The position numbers were made by a program, and so were the translations under genes. A stretch of DNA of 64,000 nucleotides from Legionella lytica (lineage in GTDB: Bacteria; Pseudomonadota; Gammaproteobacteria; Legionellales; Legionellaceae), in contig NZ_CP071527.1 in NCBI RefSeq assembly GCF_023921225.1, positions 1,392,501 to 1,456,500 of the forward strand, in the 5' to 3' direction. The notes under the pieces are model-generated. The model made no database searches, was not told the origin of the DNA, and was given only the letters and a program-made list of their open reading frames with translations. Shown piece after piece: positions 7,931 through 16,706 of this stretch. Position 1 is the stretch's first letter, and each line of letters begins with the position of its first letter.

Positions 7931-9199
7931 ATGAAAACCGTTGGGGTTACTACAGGATGCATTGCTGATGCGCAAACAATAGAAGGGTTAGGCCTTGCTC
8001 TTACTGAGATTAATACACAACCTGATGCGATTAAAATAGGGGGGGCAACATCGGCCGATGAAGCTGCTTTGCTCACTCGTTTTTTACAGCAATATTCTGG
8101 TTTTTTAGTTGTAGATTGTCCTTTACCCATACATAGTATTCAAGAGATTGCCCCTAAGATTGATCTTTGGATTCTCAATGTTCACGAAGCAGAGCTCATT
8201 TTAAATGATACAATAAATTCACAGAGTGCGTGTGAAAAGGCAGCTGCGCAATTAATTGCACTGGGAGTGAACAGCGTGCTTATTAAAGCGGAGCAACAAC
8301 ATGAACCATTATGGATTCATGATTATTGGAGTAACGGTGCTCGTTCATTTTGGCTTACTCAACGTCGCTATACAGAGGCTAATTATTCTGATGCTGGCAG
8401 TACTTTTTCCGCAGCGATTACCTCAGCATTAGTGCTTGGTTATGCTATAGAGGATGCCTTGATTATTGCTAAGATGTACGTCAATCAGGCGATACGTTTG
8501 GCTAAGGCTGGGCTTTACTATGGAGGTTTTCCTGAAGCAGAACTAGATCTTCCGTATGTCACCTCAGCACCAATATATTCTAACCCAAAGCCATTTAAAC
8601 CATCTCCTTATTTAGGACTTTATCCTGTTGTTGACAGTGCTGATTGGGTAGAGACTTTATTAAAAACGGGAGTAAAAACCATCCAGTTACGTATTAAAGA
8701 GCGAACTAATCGTCTTGAAGAGGAGATGAAACGTAGCATTGCTTTAGCTAGGGAATATCAGGCAATATTATTTATCAATGATCATTGGGATCTGGCATTA
8801 AAGCTGGATGCACAGGCAATTCATTTAGGCCAAGATGATTTGGAGAGTGCAGATTTAGAGGCCATTCAAGCCAAGGGACTTTTATTAGGTGTAAGCACTT
8901 ATTGCTATTATGAGGTTGCCCGCGCACATGCAATTAATCCTTCTTACATTGCAATTGGCCCCGTTTATCCAACTCAAAGTAAGGCTTTGGATTATGCTGC
9001 CCAAGGTATTGAAAACTTACATCGTTGGAGGCGCACATTAAACTATCCTTTAGTCGCAATTGGCGGGATAAACCATGAACGAATAGTTGATGTTGCGGCT
9101 ACTGGGATGAGTGGAATTGCTCTTATTTCCGCCATTACGCAAGCTGCGGATCCACAAATTGCAACAAAACGGCTTTTAGAACTCATTGCGCTGAGATAA
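7931..9199 (+). CDS. ThiD-ThiE fusion (thiamine-phosphate synthase)
   Basis: A 422-residue fusion. Residues 1 to about 210 resemble the HMP-phosphate kinase ThiD but lack its first ~40 residues with the pyrimidine-binding GGAGIQAD motif: the protein starts at what is mid-domain (TQPDAIKIGG). The GTGCT anion-hole motif reads DAGSTFSAAI, with Ser for Cys. Residues from ~225 are a complete ThiE: LGLYPVVDS, IQLRIKE, LFINDHWDLA, AIHLGQDDL, LGVSTY, IAIGPVYPTQSK, LVAIGGI. ThiE joins HMP-PP and the thiazole phosphate to make thiamine phosphate, so the C-terminal half should be active while the kinase half may be degenerate. AGGAGG at 7921 fixes ATG 7931. It is divergent from the 6920-7795 gene, and I see no TPP riboswitch. 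Confidence 0.88.
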   Translation: MKTVGVTTGCIADAQTIEGLGLALTEINTQPDAIKIGGATSADEAALLTRFLQQYSGFLVVDCPLPIHSIQEIAPKIDLWILNVHEAELILNDTINSQSACEKAAAQLIALGVNSVLIKAEQQHEPLWIHDYWSNGARSFWLTQRRYTEANYSDAGSTFSAAITSALVLGYAIEDALIIAKMYVNQAIRLAKAGLYYGGFPEAELDLPYVTSAPIYSNPKPFKPSPYLGLYPVVDSADWVETLLKTGVKTIQLRIKERTNRLEEEMKRSIALAREYQAILFINDHWDLALKLDAQAIHLGQDDLESADLEAIQAKGLLLGVSTYCYYEVARAHAINPSYIAIGPVYPTQSKALDYAAQGIENLHRWRRTLNYPLVAIGGINHERIVDVAATGMSGIALISAITQAADPQIATKRLLELIALR

Positions 9200-9312
9200 A
9201 ACTAAAAATCTGCAAAATTAGCAGGGGAATTCCGCATCGATTCATTTACCTTCTAATCAATTCCCTATATGATGTCACGCGATTAAATTAATAGCAGTTT
9301 TAAGGAGATATT

Positions 9313-9648
9313 ATGAGTTTTTTTATTAGCGATGCTATGGCCGCTGCAGGCACAACTCCATCTGCTCAAGCTGATGGAACCTTTTCACTCATTATGATCG
9401 CCGCTATCTTTGTGTTGTTCTATTTCATGTTGATTAGACCACAGAATAAAAGAGCCAAAGAACATCGTGATTTGATAAGTCGCCTAAAGAAAGGGGATGA
9501 GATTGTTACTTCCGGCGGTATGTTGGCCCGCGTAGTAAACCTGGATGAGCAATACATTAAAGTGAGTCTTGCTGAAGGGTTAGAAATCAATTTACAAAAA
9601 GGTGCTGTTGTAGCTGTATTGCCAAAGGGCACTATTAAATCGCTTTAA
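9313..9648 (+). CDS. yajC: preprotein translocase subunit YajC
   Basis: Small inner-membrane partner of SecD/SecF, 111 residues. One membrane helix (FSLIMIAAIFVLFYFMLIRPQ, near residues 25-45) is followed by the cytosolic signature RPQNKRAKEHRDLISRLKKGDEIVTSGG and a small beta domain. AAGGAG precedes ATG 9313. It is first of yajC-secD-secF, 23 bases before secD, so one transcript is expected. Confidence 0.96.
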   Translation: MSFFISDAMAAAGTTPSAQADGTFSLIMIAAIFVLFYFMLIRPQNKRAKEHRDLISRLKKGDEIVTSGGMLARVVNLDEQYIKVSLAEGLEINLQKGAVVAVLPKGTIKSL

Positions 9649-9671
9649 GCCAGTCATAGGGACACGGAAAT

Positions 9672-11528
9672 ATGCAAAATAAATATCCTCTATGGAAAAA
9701 CCTGATGCTGATAATTATTGCAGTCGTCGGGTTTATCTACGCGTTGCCTAATTTGTATTCAGAACATCCTGTAGTACAAATTTCAGCTGAAACACCTGTA
9801 GATTATGATGTACTAAAAGGTCAGATTGAAGGAGTTCTTCAAAAAGATAAGCTAGCATTTAGTTCGATTAATGCGACTGATGATGGCATACAAGTTGTCT
9901 TTTCATCTACTGACTCTCAGCTATTAGCGCGTGATGCCATTAAGAATGCTTTAGGCAATCAATACACGGTTGCTTTAAATTTAGCGTCATCAACTCCAGC
10001 TTGGCTGCATGCTATTCGTGCTGAACCCATGAAACAAGGTTTGGACTTACGTGGTGGAGTGCACTTTCTATTAGAAGTTGATGTTGATAGTGTGATTAGC
10101 CGTCGTTATGAAGGCATCATGAAAAATATTGGTCAAGCCTTACGTGAAATTGGCGTACGTTACTCTGGTATTCGTTATGTAGCTGATAAAGGAGTTAACT
10201 TACGTTTCCGTGATCAAGAATCCATGGAAAAAGCCCTTACTGCGCTAAGAGACAAAATGCCTGATGTGCTTTTTGTAAAAAGTAAGGCAGAAGGTGAATT
10301 GGTTGCTTCTATTCCTCCAGCTGAACTCAACACCATGCGTCAAAATACGATTGAACAAACTATGAGTATTTTGCGTAATCGTGTGAATGAACTCGGGGTG
10401 GGAGAGGCGGTTGTTCAGCAGCAAGGTGCTACTCGCGTTGCGGTTGACTTACCTGGAATTCAGGATGCTGCTCGTGCGAAGCAAATCCTTGGTGGTACTG
10501 CGACCTTGCAATTCTATTTGGTTGATCAGGAAAATGATCCGCAAATTGCCAAGCAAACGGGTTCTGTGCCTGTAAGCGATAAGTTGTACATGATGGATGG
10601 ACATCCTATTCTTTTAAAAAGACAGGTTGTTTTAAGTGGGGATTCTATTACTTCCGCGGTATCCAGCTTTGATCAACAAACAGCTACTCCAGCAGTACAG
10701 ATTCAATTAGGCGGTGGCGGTGAAAGCTTATTCACTAAAGTAACTCGTGAAAACATTGGTAAACGTATGGCAATTGTCTACGTAGAAACCAAGAATGACA
10801 TGCAAACAATTAATGGTACTGAGACCCGCGTAACTCATAAAGAAGAGCGTGTAATCAGCGCACCAGTAATTCAAAATGCTTTAGGTAATAATTTCCAGAT
10901 CACTGGATTAACCGATTCGAAAGAAGCAAGTAACCTGGCGTTATTATTAAGAGCAGGGGCACTTCCAGCAGCAATTTATCCTATTGAAGAACGTACTGTA
11001 GGTCCTACTTTAGGGAAAGAAAATATTCATCGTGGTATGGTTTCTTTAGCAGTAGGTATGGGATTAATTTTAGTCCTGATGTTAGTCTACTATCGATTCT
11101 TTGGATTGATCGCGAACATAGCGTTAGTACTTAACCTGATTTTATTAGGCGCCTTGCTATCAATAATTGATGCAACCTTAACCCTCCCTGGGATCGCAGG
11201 GATAGTACTTACCGTAGGTATGGCGGTTGATGCTAACGTATTGATTTACGAACGTATTCGCGAAGAGTTGCGTCATGGATTATCACCTCAAGCAGCAATT
11301 TATGCAGGTTATGAGCGTGCTTTTTCAACCATTCTCGATGCGAACGTGACTACCTTAATTGTAGCCATCATTCTGTTTGCAGTAGGTACCGGCCCTGTAC
11401 GTGGATTTGCAGTAACCCTTTCGTTAGGGCTATTAACCTCCATGCTAACAGGTATTACATTCACTCGTGCTATTGTCAACTGGTATTATGGTGGTCGTAC
11501 AGTGAAAAAATTATCCATAGGTATTTAA
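9672..11528 (+). CDS. secD: protein translocase subunit SecD
   Basis: Inner-membrane RND-type partner of SecYEG that uses the proton gradient to help pull proteins into the periplasm. 618 residues, the usual size. N-terminal helix LMLIIIAVVGFIYALPNLY, then the large periplasmic part with QGLDLRGGVHFLLEVD, RVNELGVGEAVVQQQG and VDLPGIQD. The C-terminal bundle of about five helices starts near residue 455 with the motifs AGIVLTVGMAVDANVLIYERIREEL and FSTILDANVTTL. secF follows after 12 bases. Confidence 0.97.
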   Translation: MQNKYPLWKNLMLIIIAVVGFIYALPNLYSEHPVVQISAETPVDYDVLKGQIEGVLQKDKLAFSSINATDDGIQVVFSSTDSQLLARDAIKNALGNQYTVALNLASSTPAWLHAIRAEPMKQGLDLRGGVHFLLEVDVDSVISRRYEGIMKNIGQALREIGVRYSGIRYVADKGVNLRFRDQESMEKALTALRDKMPDVLFVKSKAEGELVASIPPAELNTMRQNTIEQTMSILRNRVNELGVGEAVVQQQGATRVAVDLPGIQDAARAKQILGGTATLQFYLVDQENDPQIAKQTGSVPVSDKLYMMDGHPILLKRQVVLSGDSITSAVSSFDQQTATPAVQIQLGGGGESLFTKVTRENIGKRMAIVYVETKNDMQTINGTETRVTHKEERVISAPVIQNALGNNFQITGLTDSKEASNLALLLRAGALPAAIYPIEERTVGPTLGKENIHRGMVSLAVGMGLILVLMLVYYRFFGLIANIALVLNLILLGALLSIIDATLTLPGIAGIVLTVGMAVDANVLIYERIREELRHGLSPQAAIYAGYERAFSTILDANVTTLIVAIILFAVGTGPVRGFAVTLSLGLLTSMLTGITFTRAIVNWYYGGRTVKKLSIGI

Positions 11529-11540
11529 GGCGAGGCTCAG

Positions 11541-12458
11541 ATGGAATTTTTTAATCCAAATTCAAAAGTGGACTTTATGGGCGCTCGTCGTTGGACAGCG
11601 CTGTTCTCTATATTAATTTTTGTTGTTTCAATAGGTGCTTTGTTAATTCATGGCTTAAAATGGGGGCTTGATTTTACTGGTGGAACCCAGATTGAAATAT
11701 CATATCCTCAGGCAGCAGATTTAACTCAAATTAGAGAAAGCTTAAGCCATGCCGGCTTTAAAGAAGCTCAGGTAGTGAGTTACGGTACTTCTAGAGATGT
11801 TCTAATTAGTATTGCTCCGCGAGAAGATATTGATCAAACTCATATGGTTAATCAGGTAATGAGTGCTTTGCCTGGGGCTGTGAAACAACGAGTTGATTTT
11901 GTTGGACCTCAAGTAGGTCAGGAATTAGCAACCAAAGGTGCTTTGGCGGTTATCGTTTCTTTATTGGCAACCATGATTTATATTGCCATGCGTTTCGAAT
12001 ATCGTCTGGCAGTAAGTTCTGCCGTTGCTCTGGTTCATGACCCTGTATTAATTTTAGGAATCTTTGCCTTTTTTGGTATCGAGTTCGATTTGAAAGCATT
12101 AGCCGGTTTATTAGCGGTTATTGGTTATTCGTTAAATGATACCATCGTAGTATTTGACCGGGTTCGTGAGAATTTTGTTAAAATTCGCCGTGGTACTCCG
12201 ATAGAAATCATGAACATATCGATTAACCAAACTTTGTCTAGAACAATTATGACCTCATTATTGACTCTTTTTGTGGTAGTTGCTCTATTTGTTTATGGTG
12301 GGGAAGCAATTCATGGATTCTCGTTGGCATTAATTATTGGTATTCTCATTGGAACATATTCATCTATTTATGTAGCTGGAGCATTAGCTGTAGCAATGGG
12401 ATTAGATAGAAAAGATTTCATGCCAAGCCAGCGTAAAGAACTAGATGACCGTCCTTAA
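11541..12458 (+). CDS. secF: protein translocase subunit SecF
   Basis: 305-residue partner of SecD. First helix then LKWGLDFTGGTQIEI in the periplasmic loop, DFVGPQVGQEL before the second helix, and the SecF signature ALLAVIGYSLNDTIVVFDRVREN near residues 195-218, followed by LSRTIMTSLLT. Six helices overall. GGCGAGG lies before ATG 11541. It closes the yajC-secD-secF operon and is followed by a family-A palindrome. Confidence 0.97.
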   Translation: MEFFNPNSKVDFMGARRWTALFSILIFVVSIGALLIHGLKWGLDFTGGTQIEISYPQAADLTQIRESLSHAGFKEAQVVSYGTSRDVLISIAPREDIDQTHMVNQVMSALPGAVKQRVDFVGPQVGQELATKGALAVIVSLLATMIYIAMRFEYRLAVSSAVALVHDPVLILGIFAFFGIEFDLKALAGLLAVIGYSLNDTIVVFDRVRENFVKIRRGTPIEIMNISINQTLSRTIMTSLLTLFVVVALFVYGGEAIHGFSLALIIGILIGTYSSIYVAGALAVAMGLDRKDFMPSQRKELDDRP

Positions 12459-12465
12459 AAAAACG

Positions 12466-12491
12466 AAACCTGGTTGCTTGCAGCCAGGTTT
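12466..12491. terminator. family A palindrome after secF
   Basis: AAACCTGGTTGC, TT, GCAGCCAGGTTT: a 12-bp stem with one mismatch, just after the secF stop and before TTCCTCC. It lies between the converging secF and 12673-13938 genes. Confidence 0.65.
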
Positions 12492-12641
12492 TCCTCCTGC
12501 AAATATTCCAGTCACTTTAAGTCAGTAAAAAACTCCATCATCGCAAACGAAATGAAATAATTCAGGTTTTTTGCTTCGAATCCCTAACGTGTTTTGTCAC
12601 TCCGTTCCTTGCAATGATCAAGAATACAATAAAGAAAGAAA

Positions 12642-12661
12642 CCTGATTGCAAGCAACCAGG
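12642..12661. repeat. family A palindrome
   Basis: CCTGATTGCAAGCAACCAGG, one mismatch from a perfect palindrome, 11 bases beyond the stop of the minus-strand gene at 12673. It is the second family-A copy in this convergent gap. Confidence 0.7.
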
Positions 12662-12672
12662 ATAGAGCGATT

Positions 12673-13938
12673 TTAAAGTGTGAGCAAAGACGAGCCTTCT
12701 GGAGCTATTTCATCAACTTCTTCTATTGTGAGGCTATTCGTCTTGGGTTTTAGTTTCTCGTTGAGCTCTTTGATAACCAACGACATTTGGTCATCAAGGC
12801 TTGGATCATCAACTGGTTTACCATCAACAGTGATTTCACCCTTTTCAGTTATTTGCAATCTCGGATTAGGCACAAACTCTTGAGGAACGACATTAAATTG
12901 CATTGGATGACCATGAACAGCAAGGACCCCCTTAGCAATACAAATGCCGTCTAACGGAGCAAGACTTGGTGGTTGAGACGAATAGCTAACTAATAATGAG
13001 CCCGTGGCTTTAAGCAGATTATAAGCAATATCAAAAGGTAAGCCGGCCACTTGGCCTGTGTATTGACCAACAAATCGCCCAACTTTTCCGGACACACTTG
13101 AAAAGCTAAAATTACAAAATGTAGAGATGAGCCTGGACGCAATTGTAGGTGCTAACAAAGCAACACCGGCAATGTTAGTTGGACCTATGAATAATAGGGC
13201 ACTACTAACCCAAGAGGTAACCTCAAGACGGGGCGTTATCGCGGCAGATGAACTGCTCACCGCCCCTGCAACTACCCAGCCAATAGTCATACCAACATAA
13301 TAGAATGTTTCTCCAAAAACTGGCGCAAATGTGTTGCCGATGGGAAGATAACTTGGTGGTGGTATGGGCGTTGTTCTCTTTTTTTCTTGTCCAGCCAGGA
13401 AGTCAGAAAATAATTTCCATTCTGATTCAGTAAACTCTGTCTGTTTTAACTGTTTCAGCTCTTGATTCAGATGGGTTAGGGCATCTTGTGTCTTAATTAA
13501 TTTGTAAGCGGTTTCATAGCAACTTTGTTTATCTTCCTCATCTAGGAAGTTTTCTGTGGTAACACCTAAATATTCATTAATTAATTGATAAAGAGCAGAT
13601 TTTTCCTCGCATTTGCCAATTTGATGCTGTATGTACGTGTTTCTAATTTCTTCTTGTACACAGAGGCAGGCGGCAATAATAATTCGTGAGGCCATTAAAT
13701 TTGCCTGAAATTCATGCTGGGTTGTAAATTGCTCTTCTTTATGAAGAAAATGCTCTAAAACCGAGAAGGTTTTTTCCAGAAATGAAATTTGTCTATTTCT
13801 GGTTTGAACATCTGTTGCACCAAAAAAGGTGAACCATGATGAGGGGGCTTTATCTAAATTAATTTGCCGTCTTTCTTCATAATCTTTACGCAAATACTTA
13901 AATTTTTCTATGCTTCCAGCTACTAGAATGAATTGCAT
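12673..13938 (-). CDS. hypothetical membrane protein, effector candidate
   Basis: Unrecognised 421-residue protein. Residues 1 to ~195 are helical and charged (LNQELKQLKQTEFTESEW and similar). Residues ~205-310 hold several hydrophobic stretches (YYVGMTIGWVVAGAVSSSS, NIAGVALLAPTIASRLIS, LLKATGSLLVSYSS). The C-terminal ~100 residues are soluble and end in NSLTIEEVDEIAPEGSSLLTL. That tail, with clustered Glu/Asp before small and hydrophobic residues, resembles the E-block Dot/Icm signal. ATG 13938 follows GGGAGAAATC. The gene converges on secF. The effector role is inference; no enzyme motif is visible. Confidence 0.7.
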   Translation of the reverse strand: MQFILVAGSIEKFKYLRKDYEERRQINLDKAPSSWFTFFGATDVQTRNRQISFLEKTFSVLEHFLHKEEQFTTQHEFQANLMASRIIIAACLCVQEEIRNTYIQHQIGKCEEKSALYQLINEYLGVTTENFLDEEDKQSCYETAYKLIKTQDALTHLNQELKQLKQTEFTESEWKLFSDFLAGQEKKRTTPIPPPSYLPIGNTFAPVFGETFYYVGMTIGWVVAGAVSSSSAAITPRLEVTSWVSSALLFIGPTNIAGVALLAPTIASRLISTFCNFSFSSVSGKVGRFVGQYTGQVAGLPFDIAYNLLKATGSLLVSYSSQPPSLAPLDGICIAKGVLAVHGHPMQFNVVPQEFVPNPRLQITEKGEITVDGKPVDDPSLDDQMSLVIKELNEKLKPKTNSLTIEEVDEIAPEGSSLLTL

Positions 13939-14126
13939 GATTTCTCCCGTCCTTAGGTTTTTCGACTTAAGTTTGCAAAATGCAAACAGCGCTTATCCTG
14001 TTGTATATTTTATCTTACTTTGTGATTGTCTAAATGCAATGTTATTTGATTATTTTTTATTGAAATAGTGTAGACTACTTTTTATTTAGTAATTAACTTC
14101 TTGAAATGATGATTTTTTTCTAGATT

Positions 14127-14145
14127 ATGATACTTTTAGTATCAT
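14127..14145. promoter_or_regulatory. short perfect inverted repeat, operator-like
   Basis: ATGATAC, TTTTA, GTATCAT. A 7-bp perfect repeat, 70 bases before the UbiA-like gene and in the gap between two divergent genes. It could be an operator or a small hairpin. Confidence 0.35.
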
Positions 14146-14214
14146 TTGTATTACTGACCCATTGTGGTAGTACTAGTTTTATTGAGTTTGGCCTAAAGAA
14201 AGGTGATTGAATTG

Positions 14215-15090
14215 ATGAATGACACGATAAAGGTAAGTTTCACAGAACGACTTAAACATTTCTTCTTGCTGCTTCGTGTATCCCATTGGTCTAAAGCAGT
14301 TTTTGTAATGCTAGGGTTTTGTTATACACCCATCCCTGGATATTTTGTGCCTGCGCTCTTAGCTTCTTTGGCTTTTTGTTTAATTTCCAGTGCAGTTTAT
14401 ATTTATAATGACATTGAAGATCGTACCGAAGACAGCTTACATCCTCATAAGCGTCATCGGCCCTTAGCCAGTGAAAAAGTTTCAGTGACAGAGGCGATTT
14501 TTACCCTGTTTTTATTACTGATTACCGGGCTTGCTTTAGGTTGGTTGATTTCAAAAAAATTAGCATTGATCCTTTGTTTTTATTTAGTAATTAATCTTGC
14601 CTATAATTTTATATTTAAGCTTATTCCTATCTGTGATGTATTGTGCATCGCTGCCGGATTTATGTTACGTGTTTTAGCGGGAACTATTGGTATAGGCCTT
14701 TCTATTTCAACCTGGCTTGTTATTGCAGCCACTTTGCTCAGTCTTTTTATTGCCTTAAATAAGCGCCGTCTCGAGATGCGTTTAGGATTAAAGCATTCAA
14801 CACGGTCGGTGTTAAAAAAATACAATGCAACGATGCTCCATATTTTGATTATTGTTACAGGGATTGCAACGTTTTGCACCTACATCCTTTATATCATTTA
14901 TGCAAAAGATGAGTCATTTTACTTTTTGTTAACGGTACCTTTTGCCGCGATTGCTTTGTGGCGTTTTGGCTGGCTTGCCACTTTGGATATTGAAAATGAT
15001 GATCCGATAATTGTGTTTATAAATGACCGATTATCACGTATAAATCTGTGGTGTTTTGTTGTATTGACCTTTATGGCTCTAACTCAATGA
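14215..15090 (+). CDS. UbiA-family prenyltransferase, DPPR-synthase-like
   Basis: Polytopic membrane protein of 291 residues with about eight helices. The first Asp-rich motif is YNDIEDRTEDSLHPHKRHRP at 64-83, the NDxxDxxxDxxHPxKxxRPxA pattern. As I remember it, this marks the decaprenyl-phosphate 5-phosphoribosyltransferase branch (mycobacterial Rv3806c) rather than quinone or haem prenyltransferases. Such enzymes load phosphoribose onto polyprenyl phosphate. I prefer ATG 14215 (AAAGG about 12 bases upstream) over GTG 14203 or TTG 14212. The stop overlaps the start of the next gene (ATGA), implying translational coupling. Confidence 0.75.
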   Translation: MNDTIKVSFTERLKHFFLLLRVSHWSKAVFVMLGFCYTPIPGYFVPALLASLAFCLISSAVYIYNDIEDRTEDSLHPHKRHRPLASEKVSVTEAIFTLFLLLITGLALGWLISKKLALILCFYLVINLAYNFIFKLIPICDVLCIAAGFMLRVLAGTIGIGLSISTWLVIAATLLSLFIALNKRRLEMRLGLKHSTRSVLKKYNATMLHILIIVTGIATFCTYILYIIYAKDESFYFLLTVPFAAIALWRFGWLATLDIENDDPIIVFINDRLSRINLWCFVVLTFMALTQ

Positions 15091-16598
15091 AATATCGTTT
15101 TCGCTGGTACGACAGTATCCTTGCGTTACTAGCGATCTATTTGTTTGTATTTCAGATTCAAGCAATTTGGCCTTTTACTATTGATGACATGTACATTTCT
15201 TTGCGCTATGCCAAAAACTGGGCAGCAGGGAATAGATTATTATGGAATGTGCACGCACCGCCTGTAGAAGGTTATTCGAATTTTAGTTTTGTCGTCATCG
15301 CGGCCTTGGCTTTATTATTAAAGGCAGATCCTGTTATTATTTTAAAAGCTGCTGGTGTTTTCGGACTTCTTTTCACTTGTTTTTTCCTTTATTTAATAAC
15401 ACGTTTTTGGTTTGAGCAACGGAGCGCACTGTTACCCTGTTTTGCTTTACTATTTTATAAAGGCCAGATTATTTGGACCGCAAGTGGCTTAGAAACAGCC
15501 GTTTATCAAGCATTGATTTGTGCTTCTGTCTATTTTTGTTTCCGTGGGATGGGGTATCAGCATTATCCAAAAATACGAGGTGAACCTCAAAATTATGCCT
15601 TTATTTTGGCAGGAGTATTTCTTACTTTAGCCGGATTAACACGTCCTGAAGCGCCAGCCTTAATGGCTTTGTTCTTTATTCTTTTGTGCTGGGATAGACC
15701 TCAGGATGGAACTAAACTTTATTGGCGCGGTATTTTTCTATTTAGCCTTACTCTCGCTCTTCTTTTTATACCCTATTTTAGTTGGCGTTTTTTCTATTTT
15801 GGCTATTTGTTTCCTAATTCGGTGTATTGCAAAGGGGTGACAAAAGCCTTTAGTCTTTCTCTAGATTTCAATTACCTAAAATTGATTTGGCCTTTTGCGC
15901 TATTGGCTTTGCTGGCTTGTGTCAAAATGCCTGATAAACGGCATTATTTTTTATGGCTACCTAGCCTTGCTTATTTGTTAATGTTAACCGATGCAGATCC
16001 GATTGTAGCTTTTGATAATCGACTTTTTTTACCTGCATTTACTTTGCTACTTCCGCTGGCATTGCAAGGTGTTAGTTGGCTTGTTTCACGATATGTGCAG
16101 GATAGCTCATTAGCCTTATATGTTTTATTTTTGGGATTGGTTTTTATGTTTATTCCAAAGATGTCTTTATCGGATTACCGCTATTTCTCTCAAAACCCAC
16201 TAAAAGGAGAGCGATTACGAGAAGAGGTGGTACATTGGTTAAACGCAAATACAAAGCCTGGTACGGATGTTGTTTTAGCGGATAGTGGGATGATTCCTTA
16301 TTACAGTGATTTGAATTTCATTGATTCCTATTGTTTGAACAACTTGGCTATGGGGCATTATTCCACGAAACAAAGATATCAGCAGTTTTGTCGAGAAGTG
16401 ATGCAGAAAAAACCCGAGGTAATTATTTTAACTTCGCTAGTGGAGCAGGGAAGGGTAATTTATACCCCGAGCGATTTGTGTTTAAAATCGGTTCTTAAAA
16501 ACCAGAGTGATTATACGCTACGCCAATCGTTTAGTACTGATGAGCCTAATTCTACTTATCGTTATGAATTATTTTCTCATTCAATCTCAAAATCATAA
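15087..16598 (+). CDS. GT-C type membrane glycosyltransferase, AftB-like
   Basis: 503-residue integral membrane protein with about ten helices. The first periplasmic loop reads WPFTIDDMYISLRYAKNW (29-46), then LLWN and PVEGYSNFSF. The Asp pair 33-34 and the VEGYSNF signature are typical of GT-C enzymes that use polyprenyl-phosphate sugars, including AftB-type arabinofuranosyltransferases. A hydrophilic C-terminal domain starts near residue 370. ATG 15087 overlaps the stop of the UbiA-like gene in ATGA. The pair suggests making a lipid-linked pentofuranose and then transferring it outside the inner membrane. Donor and acceptor are inferred, not shown. Confidence 0.7.
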   Translation: MKYRFRWYDSILALLAIYLFVFQIQAIWPFTIDDMYISLRYAKNWAAGNRLLWNVHAPPVEGYSNFSFVVIAALALLLKADPVIILKAAGVFGLLFTCFFLYLITRFWFEQRSALLPCFALLFYKGQIIWTASGLETAVYQALICASVYFCFRGMGYQHYPKIRGEPQNYAFILAGVFLTLAGLTRPEAPALMALFFILLCWDRPQDGTKLYWRGIFLFSLTLALLFIPYFSWRFFYFGYLFPNSVYCKGVTKAFSLSLDFNYLKLIWPFALLALLACVKMPDKRHYFLWLPSLAYLLMLTDADPIVAFDNRLFLPAFTLLLPLALQGVSWLVSRYVQDSSLALYVLFLGLVFMFIPKMSLSDYRYFSQNPLKGERLREEVVHWLNANTKPGTDVVLADSGMIPYYSDLNFIDSYCLNNLAMGHYSTKQRYQQFCREVMQKKPEVIILTSLVEQGRVIYTPSDLCLKSVLKNQSDYTLRQSFSTDEPNSTYRYELFSHSISKS

Positions 16599-16706
16599 AT
16601 AGAGATTTTTGCGGTGGGCGGAAATAATTTATCTAAATTTCATACAATTTGCTAACAACATAGTGTACTATCTCTATCTCGAAATGGATTGAGTGCTTTA
16701 TAGCTT

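Noticed and set aside
12571..12753. 60-codon plus-strand frame between secF and the converging gene
   Set aside because: It crosses a family-A palindrome and then runs antisense to the hypothetical gene; no ribosome site.
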